Below the pieces are notes generated by a model, which was not told the DNA's origin, made no database searches, and was given only the letters and a program-made list of their open reading frames with translations. The position numbers were made by a program, and so were the translations under genes. 64,000 nucleotides of DNA from Stella humosa (GTDB lineage: Bacteria; Pseudomonadota; Alphaproteobacteria; ATCC43930; Allostellaceae): the NCBI RefSeq assembly GCF_006738645.1, contig NZ_AP019700.1, positions 4,570,001-4,634,000 of the forward strand, read 5' to 3'. This document shows positions 44,254 to 53,630 of this stretch, piece by piece. How positions within the stretch are numbered: position 1 is the stretch's first letter; every line of letters begins with the position of its first letter.

Positions 44254-45402
44254 TCAGGCAGGCTGGTCCGGCTTGCGTTCCCCGGGCGAATCGATGAGGG
44301 AGCGGGTGCGCTCGCGCACCTCGGCCGCCGCATCGTCATAGAGGAACGGCAGGAAGGCATAGCGCCGGCCGCGGGTGACCGGCAGCGCCTCGTGCAGCAT
44401 CGAGCAGGAAAACACGACGGCCCCGCCGGTCGGCGCGCGATAGGTGCGGTGGCCGAATTCCGGGAAGCGCAGGTCGCCGCCGTCATACTCCTCGGCGTTG
44501 AGGTTCATGGTGACGGCGAACTTGCGATGGCGGGTGGCCGGCGTCGTGTTGTCGCGATGGGGGGCGAAGAAGCCCTGCCGCTCGGCCTCGTAGCAGGCGA
44601 CGATGTAGCGCTCGATGCGGGTGGCGCGGAACTGGGTCGCGCGCTGGATCATCGGCACCAGCCGGCGGGTGATGCGCCCGGCCAGCATCCGGCACAGGTC
44701 CTGGTCCTCGATCGAATAGTCCGACCGACGCTTGCGCGAATGGTCGTGCACGCCGACGGACCGGCCGCCGCGCGCGGTCATGAAGCCCGAATCCTCCCCG
44801 CCATGGGCATCGTAGGCGGCGATCAGGCGGCGGCAGAGGTCGAGCTCCAGGATGCGCGGCACGATCAGCACGGGCGCGGTCCCGGACGCCCACTGCTCTC
44901 CCTCGATCGGCGGCAGCGCGCGCAGCACCTTCTCAAGCGCCGCGTTGTGCGCCTCGGGGTACTCCATGCGGATGCGGGCGACCACGCGCAGGGCGGGATC
45001 GAGGACGAGCGTGTGCAGGGTTGCGGCCGAGCCGTCGACGCCCAGATGGCGGGACAGCTTCTGGTCGAAATCCTGGAACCAGCGCATCGCCGGCGCCCGG
45101 TCCATCGCCAGCCCCGCCGCCACGTCGGCCGGGTCGGTAACGACGCCGAGGAAGATGGCATTGACCGTGTCGAAATGCGACTGCGCGGCACCGAACATGA
45201 AGTTGCGGAAGGTGCGGCCGCGGTCCGAGTCGAGGGCCCCCGGGAAGGACAGGACGACATATCGCCCAGCCACCGTGTCGACCATGTAGGACGGGTTGGT
45301 CGCGGTCGTGGCCGCAAACCACGGCAGCGGTTCACCCGGACCGAGCATCGTGCCCAGCGGAAGCGCCGCGGCGAGGCGGCCTGCATCTTCGCTCATCCCC
45401 AT
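44254..45402 (-). CDS. Redoxin-like domain fused to a 2-oxoglutarate/Fe(II) oxygenase
   Basis: The 382-residue protein has an N-terminal thioredoxin-fold, AhpC-like half (about 15-165, YVVLSFPGALDSDRGRTF) without the peroxidatic cysteine. The C-terminal half is a P4Hc-type oxygenase. Iron ligands are His282 and Asp284 (PHRDNTTP) and His337 (SMLHEALPV), with RGRRYAF supplying the 2-oxoglutarate arginine. The substrate may be a protein or small molecule. The two halves being one frame is clear, with no stop between them. Confidence 0.85.
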   Translation of the reverse strand: MGMSEDAGRLAAALPLGTMLGPGEPLPWFAATTATNPSYMVDTVAGRYVVLSFPGALDSDRGRTFRNFMFGAAQSHFDTVNAIFLGVVTDPADVAAGLAMDRAPAMRWFQDFDQKLSRHLGVDGSAATLHTLVLDPALRVVARIRMEYPEAHNAALEKVLRALPPIEGEQWASGTAPVLIVPRILELDLCRRLIAAYDAHGGEDSGFMTARGGRSVGVHDHSRKRRSDYSIEDQDLCRMLAGRITRRLVPMIQRATQFRATRIERYIVACYEAERQGFFAPHRDNTTPATRHRKFAVTMNLNAEEYDGGDLRFPEFGHRTYRAPTGGAVVFSCSMLHEALPVTRGRRYAFLPFLYDDAAAEVRERTRSLIDSPGERKPDQPA

Positions 45403-45501
45403 GGCTTACACCCGGGGCCGGCACGGTCGCAACGGGCTGCCCTGCCCGATCCCTCGCCGCCAGTGTAGGGTTCCCGGCCCACCAATGCCGGAGCCCCCCG
45501 C

Positions 45502-45888
45502 ATGAAAGCCCCCTTCGACCAGCAGGTGATTTTCGTCTACACGCGCGACCTCGACGGCACCGCCGGCTGGTACGCGGATGTCCTGGGCCTGCCGCTCGTC
45601 CTCGACCAGGGGGCGTGCCGGATCTTCAGGGTCACCGAGCACTCCTTCATCGGCGTATGCAGCCGGCCCAACCGGGCAGTCGAGCCGCGCGGGGTCGTGC
45701 TGACGCTGGTTTCGTCCGATGTCGACGGCTGGCATCGCCGCCTGGCCGACCGCGGCGTCGAGATTGAGGCACCGCCCAGCCTCAGCGCCGAGTTCCAGGT
45801 CTATTCCTTCTTCATCCGCGACCCGAACGGCTACGTGCTGGAAATCCAGGAGTTCCGGTCGCCCGCATGGCCGCGCCAGATGGTGTGA
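45502..45888 (+). CDS. VOC-family protein
   Basis: The 128-residue protein has the glyoxalase/bleomycin-resistance fold: VIFVYTRDLDGTAGWYADVL at the start and SFFIRDPNGYVLEIQEF at the end, whose glutamate is a likely metal ligand. The first metal histidine is absent (Val/Phe in its place). Function is unknown. The downstream region to 46021 holds no gene. Confidence 0.85.
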   Translation: MKAPFDQQVIFVYTRDLDGTAGWYADVLGLPLVLDQGACRIFRVTEHSFIGVCSRPNRAVEPRGVVLTLVSSDVDGWHRRLADRGVEIEAPPSLSAEFQVYSFFIRDPNGYVLEIQEFRSPAWPRQMV

Positions 45889-46021
45889 CGGCCGTCACTG
45901 CGGCGAGGCCAGATTCAGGGCACCTTACGCCTGCGGCCCTCTCTGGCTTTCTTGTGCCCGCGCCGGGCAAGTCCGAGAACAGGCAAGTCGCGAGGGGGTC
46001 GCACCTCACCACATCCCGAGG

Positions 46022-48085
46022 CTATTCGACGCGCACCGTGGCGGTCGCGCCGCGACCGTCCGCGTCGAGCACGGTCAGCCGCGCGAAGCCGCGGCCGTCC
46101 GGCAGCCATTCGGCCGGGCGCCGCGGGCCGATGTCGCGGGCCGCCAGCGGGCGGCCGTCGACCAGCCAGCGCAAGGGGGGGCGCCCGCCTTCCACCACCA
46201 GCGGCACGCCGTTGCCGACCCGCCAGGGCAGCACCGCGCCATCGGGCGGGAACGAGATCACCGGCGGCGCGGGGCCGGCCGGTCCTACCCGGCCCGATCC
46301 GATGCTGCGGATGCCCGCCACCGCCGACGCCGGGTTGTCGGCGGTGGCGCTGGCCACCGCGCGAGGCGGCGCCATCGGCGGCGGCGGCAACAGGTCGAAT
46401 ATCTTCATCAGCACCGGGGCCGCGGTCGCCAGCCCCCAGCGGCCGGGCAGCGGGGTGCCGTCGGGCCGGCCGGTCCACACACCGACCGTGTAGCCGGCAT
46501 CCCAGCCGAAGGCCCAGGCATCGCGATAGCCGTAGGATGTGCCGGTCTTGATCGCCACCAGCCGGCCCTGGCCGATCGCCGCCGGCGCCACGCCGGGCGG
46601 CGGCGGCGCCTCCTCCAGGATGCGGGTCACGGACCAGGCGGCCTGGGCGCCGACGAAAGGCACCGGCGGCAACCGCTCGCCCGGGCGGACATAGGGCGGC
46701 ACGTAGCTGCCGTCCCCGGCCAGCGCGGCATAGAGCCCGGCCAGTTCGGTCAGCGTTACGCCGACCCCACCCAGCGCCAGGGGCAGCGACGGCACCGCGT
46801 GGGGGTCGCGCGTGCGCAGCCGCACGCCCAGCCCGGCCAGCCGGCCGGCGAAGCGTTCCGCCCCCAGCCGGTCGAGCACGGCCACGGCCGGCACGTTCAG
46901 CGAAAGCTGGAGCGCCTCGCGCGCGCTCACCCGGCCGCGGAAGCCATGGTCGAAGTTGCTGGGCGCATAGCCGCCGAAATTGGTCGGCCGGTCGTCGATC
47001 AGCGTCTCCGGCGTCAGCTTCAGCTCGTCGAACGCCAGGGCATAGATGAAGGGCTTCAGGGTGGAGCCGGGCGAGCGCACGCGCCGGGTCATGTCGACCG
47101 CGCCGTCGCGGGCGGGCGCGAAGAGGTCGGGCGAGCCGACATGGGCGACCACCGCGCGGGTGCGGTTGTCGACGACGATGGCCGCCATCGACTGGCTGGC
47201 ATCGAACCGGGCCGCCTCGCGCACCGCCAGCGCCTCGACCTCCCGCTGCAATCGGAGGTCGATCGTGGTGTCGATGACGCGCGGTGCCGCCGCCTCGCCG
47301 GCCAGTGCCACCGCCAGGTGCGGGGCGGCAAACGGCATGGCGAAGCGGCGGTCGGGCACCGGCTCCTCCAGCGCCTCGGCAGCGGCCGCCGCATCGAGCA
47401 CGCCGCGCTCCACCATGCGCGCCAGCACCTTGTCGCGGGCGGCGCGCGCGGCCTCCGGGAAGCGGTCGGGGCGGAGCCGCGTCGGCGATTGCGGCAGGGC
47501 CACCAGCAATGCCGCCTCGGCCGGGCGAAGCGCCGTCGGCTCCTTGCCGAGATAGATGCGGGCGGCCGCCCGCACCCCTTCGACATTGCCGCCATAGGGC
47601 GCCAGCGTCAGGTAGAGACCAAGGATGCCGTCCTTGTCGAGCCGACGCTCCAGTTGCAGCGCGCGCAGGGCCTCGGCCGCCTTGGCCCGCAGCGTGCGCG
47701 GCCGCGGCTCCAGCAGGCGGGCCGCCTGCATCGTCAGGGTGGAGGCGCCGGACACCACCTCGCCCGCCGCCACCCACTGCCAGGCGGCACGGACCACCGC
47801 CAGCGGGTCGACGCCGGGATGGCCGCGGAAGCGCTGGTCCTCATAGGCCAGCAGCATCTCGAGGAAGAGCGGATCGACGTCGGTCGGCATCGCCGGCAGC
47901 CGCCAGCTACCATCCGGCGTGGTGAAGGCGCGCAGCATCTCGCCGTCGCGCGCCAGCACCATGCGGGATACCTGGCGCTCGCGGTCGAGCGGCGGCGGCA
48001 GCAACCGGTCGGCCGCCACCAGCCCCGCCAGGCCTGCGGCCAGCGCCACCGCGGCGCCGGCCAGCCGGCGCCACCGCCGGCCCAT
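46022..48085 (-). CDS. pbpC: Penicillin-binding protein 1C
   Basis: The 687-residue protein has an N-terminal membrane anchor and a glycosyltransferase domain (AYEDQRFRGHPGVDPLA, GASTLTMQAARLLEPR). The transpeptidase domain has SPGSTLKP with the active serine, SLNVPAVA and KTGTSYG. A C-terminal PBP1C-type beta domain ends near ATVRVE. The last residues match the BiPBP_C module. It lies just downstream of the alpha-2-macroglobulin gene, the same pairing as E. coli pbpC-yfhM, suggesting a defence and repair team in the periplasm. Confidence 0.95.
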   Translation of the reverse strand: MGRRWRRLAGAAVALAAGLAGLVAADRLLPPPLDRERQVSRMVLARDGEMLRAFTTPDGSWRLPAMPTDVDPLFLEMLLAYEDQRFRGHPGVDPLAVVRAAWQWVAAGEVVSGASTLTMQAARLLEPRPRTLRAKAAEALRALQLERRLDKDGILGLYLTLAPYGGNVEGVRAAARIYLGKEPTALRPAEAALLVALPQSPTRLRPDRFPEAARAARDKVLARMVERGVLDAAAAAEALEEPVPDRRFAMPFAAPHLAVALAGEAAAPRVIDTTIDLRLQREVEALAVREAARFDASQSMAAIVVDNRTRAVVAHVGSPDLFAPARDGAVDMTRRVRSPGSTLKPFIYALAFDELKLTPETLIDDRPTNFGGYAPSNFDHGFRGRVSAREALQLSLNVPAVAVLDRLGAERFAGRLAGLGVRLRTRDPHAVPSLPLALGGVGVTLTELAGLYAALAGDGSYVPPYVRPGERLPPVPFVGAQAAWSVTRILEEAPPPPGVAPAAIGQGRLVAIKTGTSYGYRDAWAFGWDAGYTVGVWTGRPDGTPLPGRWGLATAAPVLMKIFDLLPPPPMAPPRAVASATADNPASAVAGIRSIGSGRVGPAGPAPPVISFPPDGAVLPWRVGNGVPLVVEGGRPPLRWLVDGRPLAARDIGPRRPAEWLPDGRGFARLTVLDADGRGATATVRVE

Positions 48086-48109
48086 TCCCCGCCTCCGCCC
48101 CGCGCGCGG

Positions 48110-51100
48110 CTAGCGGCGGGCGATCACCGCCGTGCCGGCCGCCGTCCGCGCCAGCCGTTCCGGCCGGTACATGTCCTCGATATAGCTGCCGGGGACGACG
48201 TAGCGGCCGGGTGTCACCGCCCGCATCAGGTAGGCCTGGGTGAAGGCGGCATCGCCCTTGGTCAGCTTCAAGCCGGCGACGAAGCGATCGTCGCGCAGCT
48301 CGGTGTGGCTGGCCTCGGTCAGTTCGGGCAACCAGGCGAAGTCCTTGGCCCCGCGCCCGCCGGCCAGGCGCGCATTCTCCAGCTCGAAGCCGGCCGGGAT
48401 CAGGTCGACCAGCAGGGCGTCGGCCCCTTCCGCCTCGGTCTCGGCCCATTCGCCGGTGACGACGACGACGATCAGGTCGTTCTGCCGCACCTTCGCCAGG
48501 TCGGCCGGCTTGCCGTCGGCCAGGTGGAACTTGCGCTCCAGGACGAAGCCGTGATTCTCGGCCGGGCGTGGGTCGCGCGGCACGCCGCTGACCGAGATCG
48601 AGCGCCACACCGGGTCCTCGCCGCGGTTGGCGACCGTCATGCGGTCGGCCGCCGCCTCGATCCGCGGCCGCAGGCTCAGCGTCCGGTTGCTGACGCGCGC
48701 CGGCCCGTCATCGACGGCCACCGTCATCGGCCCGCCCGAGCGGGCCAGCGCATGGGCCGCCAACAGCAGCCACGACTTCTCCTGCGTCGAGGTGTAGCGC
48801 CGGCGCGAGAAGCGCTGGGCGATGTCCTCGGCAAAGGCCGCCGCCCGCTGGATCGGCACGCCCGCTTCTGCGGCAAGCGCCAGGACGCCGGCCCGGTCGC
48901 GCAGCTCGCTGCCATAGTTCTGGTTGCTGACGAGCGCCACCGGCGAGGGGGCCGCGGTAGCGGCCGCAAAGGCAGCCGCCGCCCGCGGCCCGTCGCCATA
49001 GAGGGCGAGTGCGGCCCCGACCTGGGCCATGGCAAGTGCTGTCGGCAGCCGCTGGAGCTGGACGTCGTGGAAGTAGCGCACGCCGCCCAGGTCGCCGGCC
49101 CGCGCGCGGGCCAGGGCATAATAGGCATAGGCGTGGGTCGCCAGGTCGGCCGGCCCGGACGGCGACCGGCGGACGACAGCCGCCAGGTAGTCGACCGCGT
49201 TCTTCAGCGCCGGGTCCGGCACCAGGTGGCCCTGGTCGCGGGCGCGGGCGAAGAAGTCGACGACATAGGCGGTCAGCCACGGATCGGCCTCGCTGAAGGC
49301 GCCCCACAGGCCGAAGGCGCCGTCCGACTGCTGCATGTCGGCCAGCCGGCGCAGCGCGGTGTCGATCCGTTCCTTGGCATCGACCCGCTTGCCGGGCAGC
49401 TGCCACTCGCGGGCGACGTCGGCCAGGTAGAGCAGCGGCATGGCGACGCTGGTCGTCTGCTCGACGCAGCCATAGGGGTAGCGGTCGAGTTCGCGGATCA
49501 GGCCGGCCACGTCCCAGCTCGGCCGCGGGCTGAGGTTGAGGAAGACCTCGGCCGTGCCGGGCAGCAGGTCGGCCACCAAGTCGACGCCCAGCGCCAGGCT
49601 CTGGCCAGGCTCGATCCGGCCGACGATGCGCCGGGCCTCGTAGGGTTGCGACGGCCGCACCGACAGGTCCCAGGCGCGCTCGACCGCGAAGCCCTGCGGC
49701 CCCGACAGCGCCATCAGCACCCGCCCGTCGCCGATACGGGTGCCGGATAGCGGATAGCTCTGCTCGAACCGCTTGCCGGGAGCCAGCGCCACCTTGATCT
49801 CGGCCGGCGCCTCGATGCCGACCGCCCCCTCGCCCGCCAGGCGCAGGACGTACTCGCCCGCCTCGCCATCGACATTGTCGAGCGAGACGGTGACCTGGGC
49901 CGCGTCGCCGGGGGCGAGGAATCGCGGGGTCGCGACCAGGCTGGCGACCGGGTCGCGCACCGTCATCGCCCCTTCGCCGGCGCCCACCGCGGTCGCACTC
50001 CAGGCGACCGCCATCAGGCGCAGCCGGCCCTGGAAATCGGGCACGTCCAGCGCGACGGTGGCCTTGCCCTCGGCATCGAGGTCGACGATGCCCGAGAAGA
50101 GGGCGGTGATGCGGATGTTCTTCTTGGGCAAGCCGCCCAGGTTGCGCTCGGCGCTGTCGTCGCCGCCCGAGCGCAGGCGGCCGACCTCGCCCGTCCGACC
50201 GTCGAGCAGGCGGCCATAGAGGTCGCGCATATCGACGCCCAGGCGCCGCCGGCCGAAGAAGTGGCGGTCGGGCGCCGGGGTGGCGAAGTCGGTCAGGCGC
50301 AGCACGCCCTCGTCGACGGCGGCCAGGGTCACGTGCGCCTTGGCCTCGCGCGTGCCGCCGACCCGCAATTGCACCGTGGCCGGCCCGCGCGGGCGCACGA
50401 CTTCGGGCGCCTCGATCTGCACGGTGAGCGCGCTCTCGCTGCGCTCGATCGGCATCCAGGCGACACCGACGGCCCGGCCCGGCCCCATGGCGTCGGCCGC
50501 CCCGGCCGGGCGCAGGCCCGTCGCCAGGACATAGACGCCGGCCCCCCAGGATTCGTCGACCGGCAGGTCGATCGTGTTGCCGACGCCCGGCAGGTGCACG
50601 GCGCGGACCTGATGGACGCGGTTGGAGACGACCGACACGATCGCCTCGCCCGCGAAGGGCCCCTTCAGGAAGAGCCGCGCCGTGTCGCCCGGCCGGTAGC
50701 GCGGCTTGTCGAGCGTCACTTCCAGCCGGTCGGGCACCTCGGGCGATTCGGCGCCGACCCACCAGCCGACGCGGAAGCGCAGGCTGGTCTGGGCGCCCGT
50801 CTTCTCGTCCATGACGTCCAGGCGCCAGCGGCCGGCCCCGAGGTTGCGCTCGAAGGTGGCGGGCATGGTCGCGGCGACGGCCAGCGTGCCGGTCTCCTGC
50901 CGGCGGTCCTGGATGACGGCGCGATACTTCCAGTCGCCATACTGGTTGTACCACTGCCAGTTCCACTGCTCGCTCACGAGCTCGAACTTCAGGCCGGGGG
51001 CGGCGACCGGCCGGCCCTGGCGGTCGACGGCGATGATGTCGAAGGCGGCCGGCTGGCCCTCGGCCACGGCCGTTTCGCCGGCGCGCGCGCGGATGCCGAT

Positions 51101-53365
51101 GTCGAAGGTCCGCGCGGCGATCGGCAGGGTCAGCCGGCGGGTGACCGGGCGGCCACCCGGCTCGAACATCGAGCCACGGATGACGAGGTCGAGGGGCCGG
51201 GTCGTCTCGGGCAGGGTCTCCAGCTTCACCTCGAAGCGGGTCTTGCCCTGGGCGTCGGCGGCGGCGGCCTCGATCTCGATCCGCTGCGGCTCGACCTCGC
51301 CCTCGACGGGGCCGAAGCGGAAGCCCTTGTGCATCGGATAGGGGTCGGCCGCGGCCGTCACGACCACCTCGGCCTCCGCGCCGGCACCCACGGCGGGCGC
51401 CCCGTAGAAGAAGTTGCCGGTCATGGTCACCGGCAGGGGCACGCCCGGCTTGGCCTGGTCGCCGGCCGCCTCGATCGCGACCTCGATGGTGGGCGGGGCG
51501 ATGTCCTCGACCGAGAACTCCATCTGGCCGACCGCCTTGCCCTTGGGGTCGACGAAGACCTGTACCGACCACTTGCCGGTGCGCGCGCGATCGGCGATCG
51601 GCACGGCCAAGTAGTAGCCGCCGGTGGCGGTCGACTGCAGCGTCGTCTTCACCACCTCGACGCCGTCCGGCCGCGCCACCCGGAAGGTGAGCGGCAGCCC
51701 GGTCTCGGCAATGCCGCGATCGTTGCGCAGAAGCGCCATCAGGTGCGCGGTCTCGCCCGGGCGATAGACGCCGCGGTCGCCATAGAGAAAGGCATCGAGC
51801 GGGCCCGGCACCGGCCGGCCCGACACGCCGCGGTCCGACAGGTCGAAAGCCGGGCGGACGAGGCTGAGGAAATTGAAGTCCCCGTCCCTGCCATAGAGCA
51901 TGACCACGGCCGGGCTGTCGCCACCACGACCGCGCAATGCGGGGGCGGGGAAGCGCGCGATGCCCTGGTCGTCGGTCGCCACGCGGCCCAGCTCGGAATT
52001 GTTGCGCGCGAAGAGGCGCGTCTCAACGCCCGCCGCCGGCAGGGCCGAGCCCAGATGGCGGGCCACCACCGTCAGCCCGTCCTCGCCCGTCAGGCTGGTG
52101 ATGCCGATGTCGGAGACGAGCACCCACTGGGCGGCCTTCTCGACATAGTCGCCGCGCTGCGCCTCGACCGGGTCGGCCACCATCAGGTAGAGGCCGGGCT
52201 TGCGCTCGCGCACGATCTCGCCGATCGGCACCAGGGCGTTGCGCGGCCGGTTGCGCTCGGCCGCCGGCAGGTCCATCTCGCCCGACCAGACGCGGCTGCC
52301 GGTCTGCTCGGCGATCTCGTCAACCTCCGACTGGCTCAGCGAATTGGAGAAGCCGTCGCGCGCCACCTGCTCGACCAGCGCGCGGTCGTTGATGCGCAGG
52401 AGCTGGAGGCGGACGCGGGCCGAGTTGACCGCCGTCAGCGGCACGCCGCGGCTGCCTTCCTGGGGCAGGACATAGGCCGGCCCGCGGAAGGCGACCGACG
52501 GCTCGCGGTCGCGCACGATCGCGCGCACCTGCTGGCTCTCCTCCAGCCGGTCGCCGGTCTCGGCCGGCAGGCCCTGGCGGACGGTCAGCACATAGACCTG
52601 CCCATGGGCGACGCCGTCGACGCACAGATTGTTGCCGCGGCCGGACACGTCGCCGCGGATCGCGGGCTCGGTCCGCACATAGTCATTGAAGGCGAAGCCC
52701 TTGGCCTTGGTCAGCTCGTAGTTGAAGCGCACGCAGATCCGCGGCTGCTCGCTCTCGGCCGCGACGTTCACGCCGACGACACGGAAGGCGACGATCCGCT
52801 TCAACTCGTCGCGCCGCTTTACCGCCGCCTCGACGGGGGCCAGCGCAATGGCGGCGTCGAAGACGGCCAGCGCGTCGCGCTGGCGCGTGGCCCGGTCGAA
52901 CTGGCGGGCGACGATATAGAGTGCGTTGGCGCGGTCGACCGGGGTGCGCGCCTTGCCCAGCGCGACATGGGCGGCGGCCGAGGCGCGGTCGTTGCGCGTC
53001 TGCTCCAGCGCGCGCGCCAGTTCGACCCAGGTGCGATGGTCGTCGAGGCCGCGGACGATTGCGGTCTCGTACTCGGCCACCGCCTGGGCCCAGCGCTTGG
53101 CCTTGGCATGCTCGTCGCCGCGCTGGCGGGCGGCCAGGGCGGCAGCATTGTCGGGCTTGCCGGCGCCGGTGCGGGCCTGCAGCACCTTCACGTAGCGGTC
53201 GGCCGCCTGCACCAGATCTGGCGACTCGACGACGGGCGGCAGGGCCGCGACCGGGGCCGGTGCTGGCGCCGAAACCGCCTGTGCTGCGGCCGGAGTGGCG
53301 AAGCCCAGCGAAACGGACAGCGTCAGTAGCGCGAGGATGGCGAAAAGGCGCTTCGTACCGACCAT
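48110..53365 (-). CDS. Alpha-2-macroglobulin family lipoprotein-like protein
   Basis: The 1751-residue protein starts with a signal peptide (MVGTKRLFAILALLTLSVSL, ending ATPAAAQA; no lipobox cysteine). It has macroglobulin domains, a bait region, and a thioester domain with GCVEQT at Cys1300. Bacterial A2Ms trap proteases via this thioester. TPR-like helices (about 40-170) precede the MG domains. Two earlier in-frame ATGs (53380, 53383) are possible, but GGGAG lies 8 bases before ATG 53365. pbpC follows 24 bases later. Confidence 0.93.
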   Translation of the reverse strand: MVGTKRLFAILALLTLSVSLGFATPAAAQAVSAPAPAPVAALPPVVESPDLVQAADRYVKVLQARTGAGKPDNAAALAARQRGDEHAKAKRWAQAVAEYETAIVRGLDDHRTWVELARALEQTRNDRASAAAHVALGKARTPVDRANALYIVARQFDRATRQRDALAVFDAAIALAPVEAAVKRRDELKRIVAFRVVGVNVAAESEQPRICVRFNYELTKAKGFAFNDYVRTEPAIRGDVSGRGNNLCVDGVAHGQVYVLTVRQGLPAETGDRLEESQQVRAIVRDREPSVAFRGPAYVLPQEGSRGVPLTAVNSARVRLQLLRINDRALVEQVARDGFSNSLSQSEVDEIAEQTGSRVWSGEMDLPAAERNRPRNALVPIGEIVRERKPGLYLMVADPVEAQRGDYVEKAAQWVLVSDIGITSLTGEDGLTVVARHLGSALPAAGVETRLFARNNSELGRVATDDQGIARFPAPALRGRGGDSPAVVMLYGRDGDFNFLSLVRPAFDLSDRGVSGRPVPGPLDAFLYGDRGVYRPGETAHLMALLRNDRGIAETGLPLTFRVARPDGVEVVKTTLQSTATGGYYLAVPIADRARTGKWSVQVFVDPKGKAVGQMEFSVEDIAPPTIEVAIEAAGDQAKPGVPLPVTMTGNFFYGAPAVGAGAEAEVVVTAAADPYPMHKGFRFGPVEGEVEPQRIEIEAAAADAQGKTRFEVKLETLPETTRPLDLVIRGSMFEPGGRPVTRRLTLPIAARTFDIGIRARAGETAVAEGQPAAFDIIAVDRQGRPVAAPGLKFELVSEQWNWQWYNQYGDWKYRAVIQDRRQETGTLAVAATMPATFERNLGAGRWRLDVMDEKTGAQTSLRFRVGWWVGAESPEVPDRLEVTLDKPRYRPGDTARLFLKGPFAGEAIVSVVSNRVHQVRAVHLPGVGNTIDLPVDESWGAGVYVLATGLRPAGAADAMGPGRAVGVAWMPIERSESALTVQIEAPEVVRPRGPATVQLRVGGTREAKAHVTLAAVDEGVLRLTDFATPAPDRHFFGRRRLGVDMRDLYGRLLDGRTGEVGRLRSGGDDSAERNLGGLPKKNIRITALFSGIVDLDAEGKATVALDVPDFQGRLRLMAVAWSATAVGAGEGAMTVRDPVASLVATPRFLAPGDAAQVTVSLDNVDGEAGEYVLRLAGEGAVGIEAPAEIKVALAPGKRFEQSYPLSGTRIGDGRVLMALSGPQGFAVERAWDLSVRPSQPYEARRIVGRIEPGQSLALGVDLVADLLPGTAEVFLNLSPRPSWDVAGLIRELDRYPYGCVEQTTSVAMPLLYLADVAREWQLPGKRVDAKERIDTALRRLADMQQSDGAFGLWGAFSEADPWLTAYVVDFFARARDQGHLVPDPALKNAVDYLAAVVRRSPSGPADLATHAYAYYALARARAGDLGGVRYFHDVQLQRLPTALAMAQVGAALALYGDGPRAAAAFAAATAAPSPVALVSNQNYGSELRDRAGVLALAAEAGVPIQRAAAFAEDIAQRFSRRRYTSTQEKSWLLLAAHALARSGGPMTVAVDDGPARVSNRTLSLRPRIEAAADRMTVANRGEDPVWRSISVSGVPRDPRPAENHGFVLERKFHLADGKPADLAKVRQNDLIVVVVTGEWAETEAEGADALLVDLIPAGFELENARLAGGRGAKDFAWLPELTEASHTELRDDRFVAGLKLTKGDAAFTQAYLMRAVTPGRYVVPGSYIEDMYRPERLARTAAGTAVIARR

Positions 53366-53414
53366 TGCGCGAACTCCCATCATCCGGCCGTGAGAACTAC
53401 AGGCTATGCGTCGG

Positions 53415-53420
53415 ATTATA
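53415..53420 (-). promoter_or_regulatory. Possible -10 box for the alpha-2-macroglobulin gene
   Basis: On the minus strand the sequence reads TATAAT exactly, about 50 bases before the A2M start codon. No good -35 box is visible at 16-18 bases, so the call rests on the -10 alone in a GC-rich region. Confidence 0.35.
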
Positions 53421-53630
53421 ACCGGGGAACGTTCACGCGCCGTGGCGTTTTCATGGCGTTCGCCGCCGGCTTGTCCCCGCTATCCCCGTTGTCCACAGGG
53501 CGATGAACCGCCGGGAAGCCACACGCGACTACATTTCGCGGTCAATCGGCCGCCGCGACCTTACCCCTGGTCCCCTCGCGTGCTAACTCAATTCCCAAGC
53601 TCCATCCGCCCCCCGAATGCGAGACCGGTC

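Noticed and set aside
45719-49750. A 1343-codon open frame on the plus strand
   Set aside because: It runs antisense to pbpC and the alpha-2-macroglobulin gene, has Arg/Gly/Ala/His-rich low-complexity translation with no domain, and is a by-product of high GC.
50261-53329. A 1022-codon open frame on the plus strand
   Set aside because: Antisense shadow of the alpha-2-macroglobulin gene; its composition (runs of Arg, Gly, Asp, Ala) does not resemble a protein family.
53490-53630. Small gene between the alpha-2-macroglobulin and L,D-transpeptidase genes
   Set aside because: No start codon with a binding site and no conserved peptide; it looks like leader and promoter DNA.
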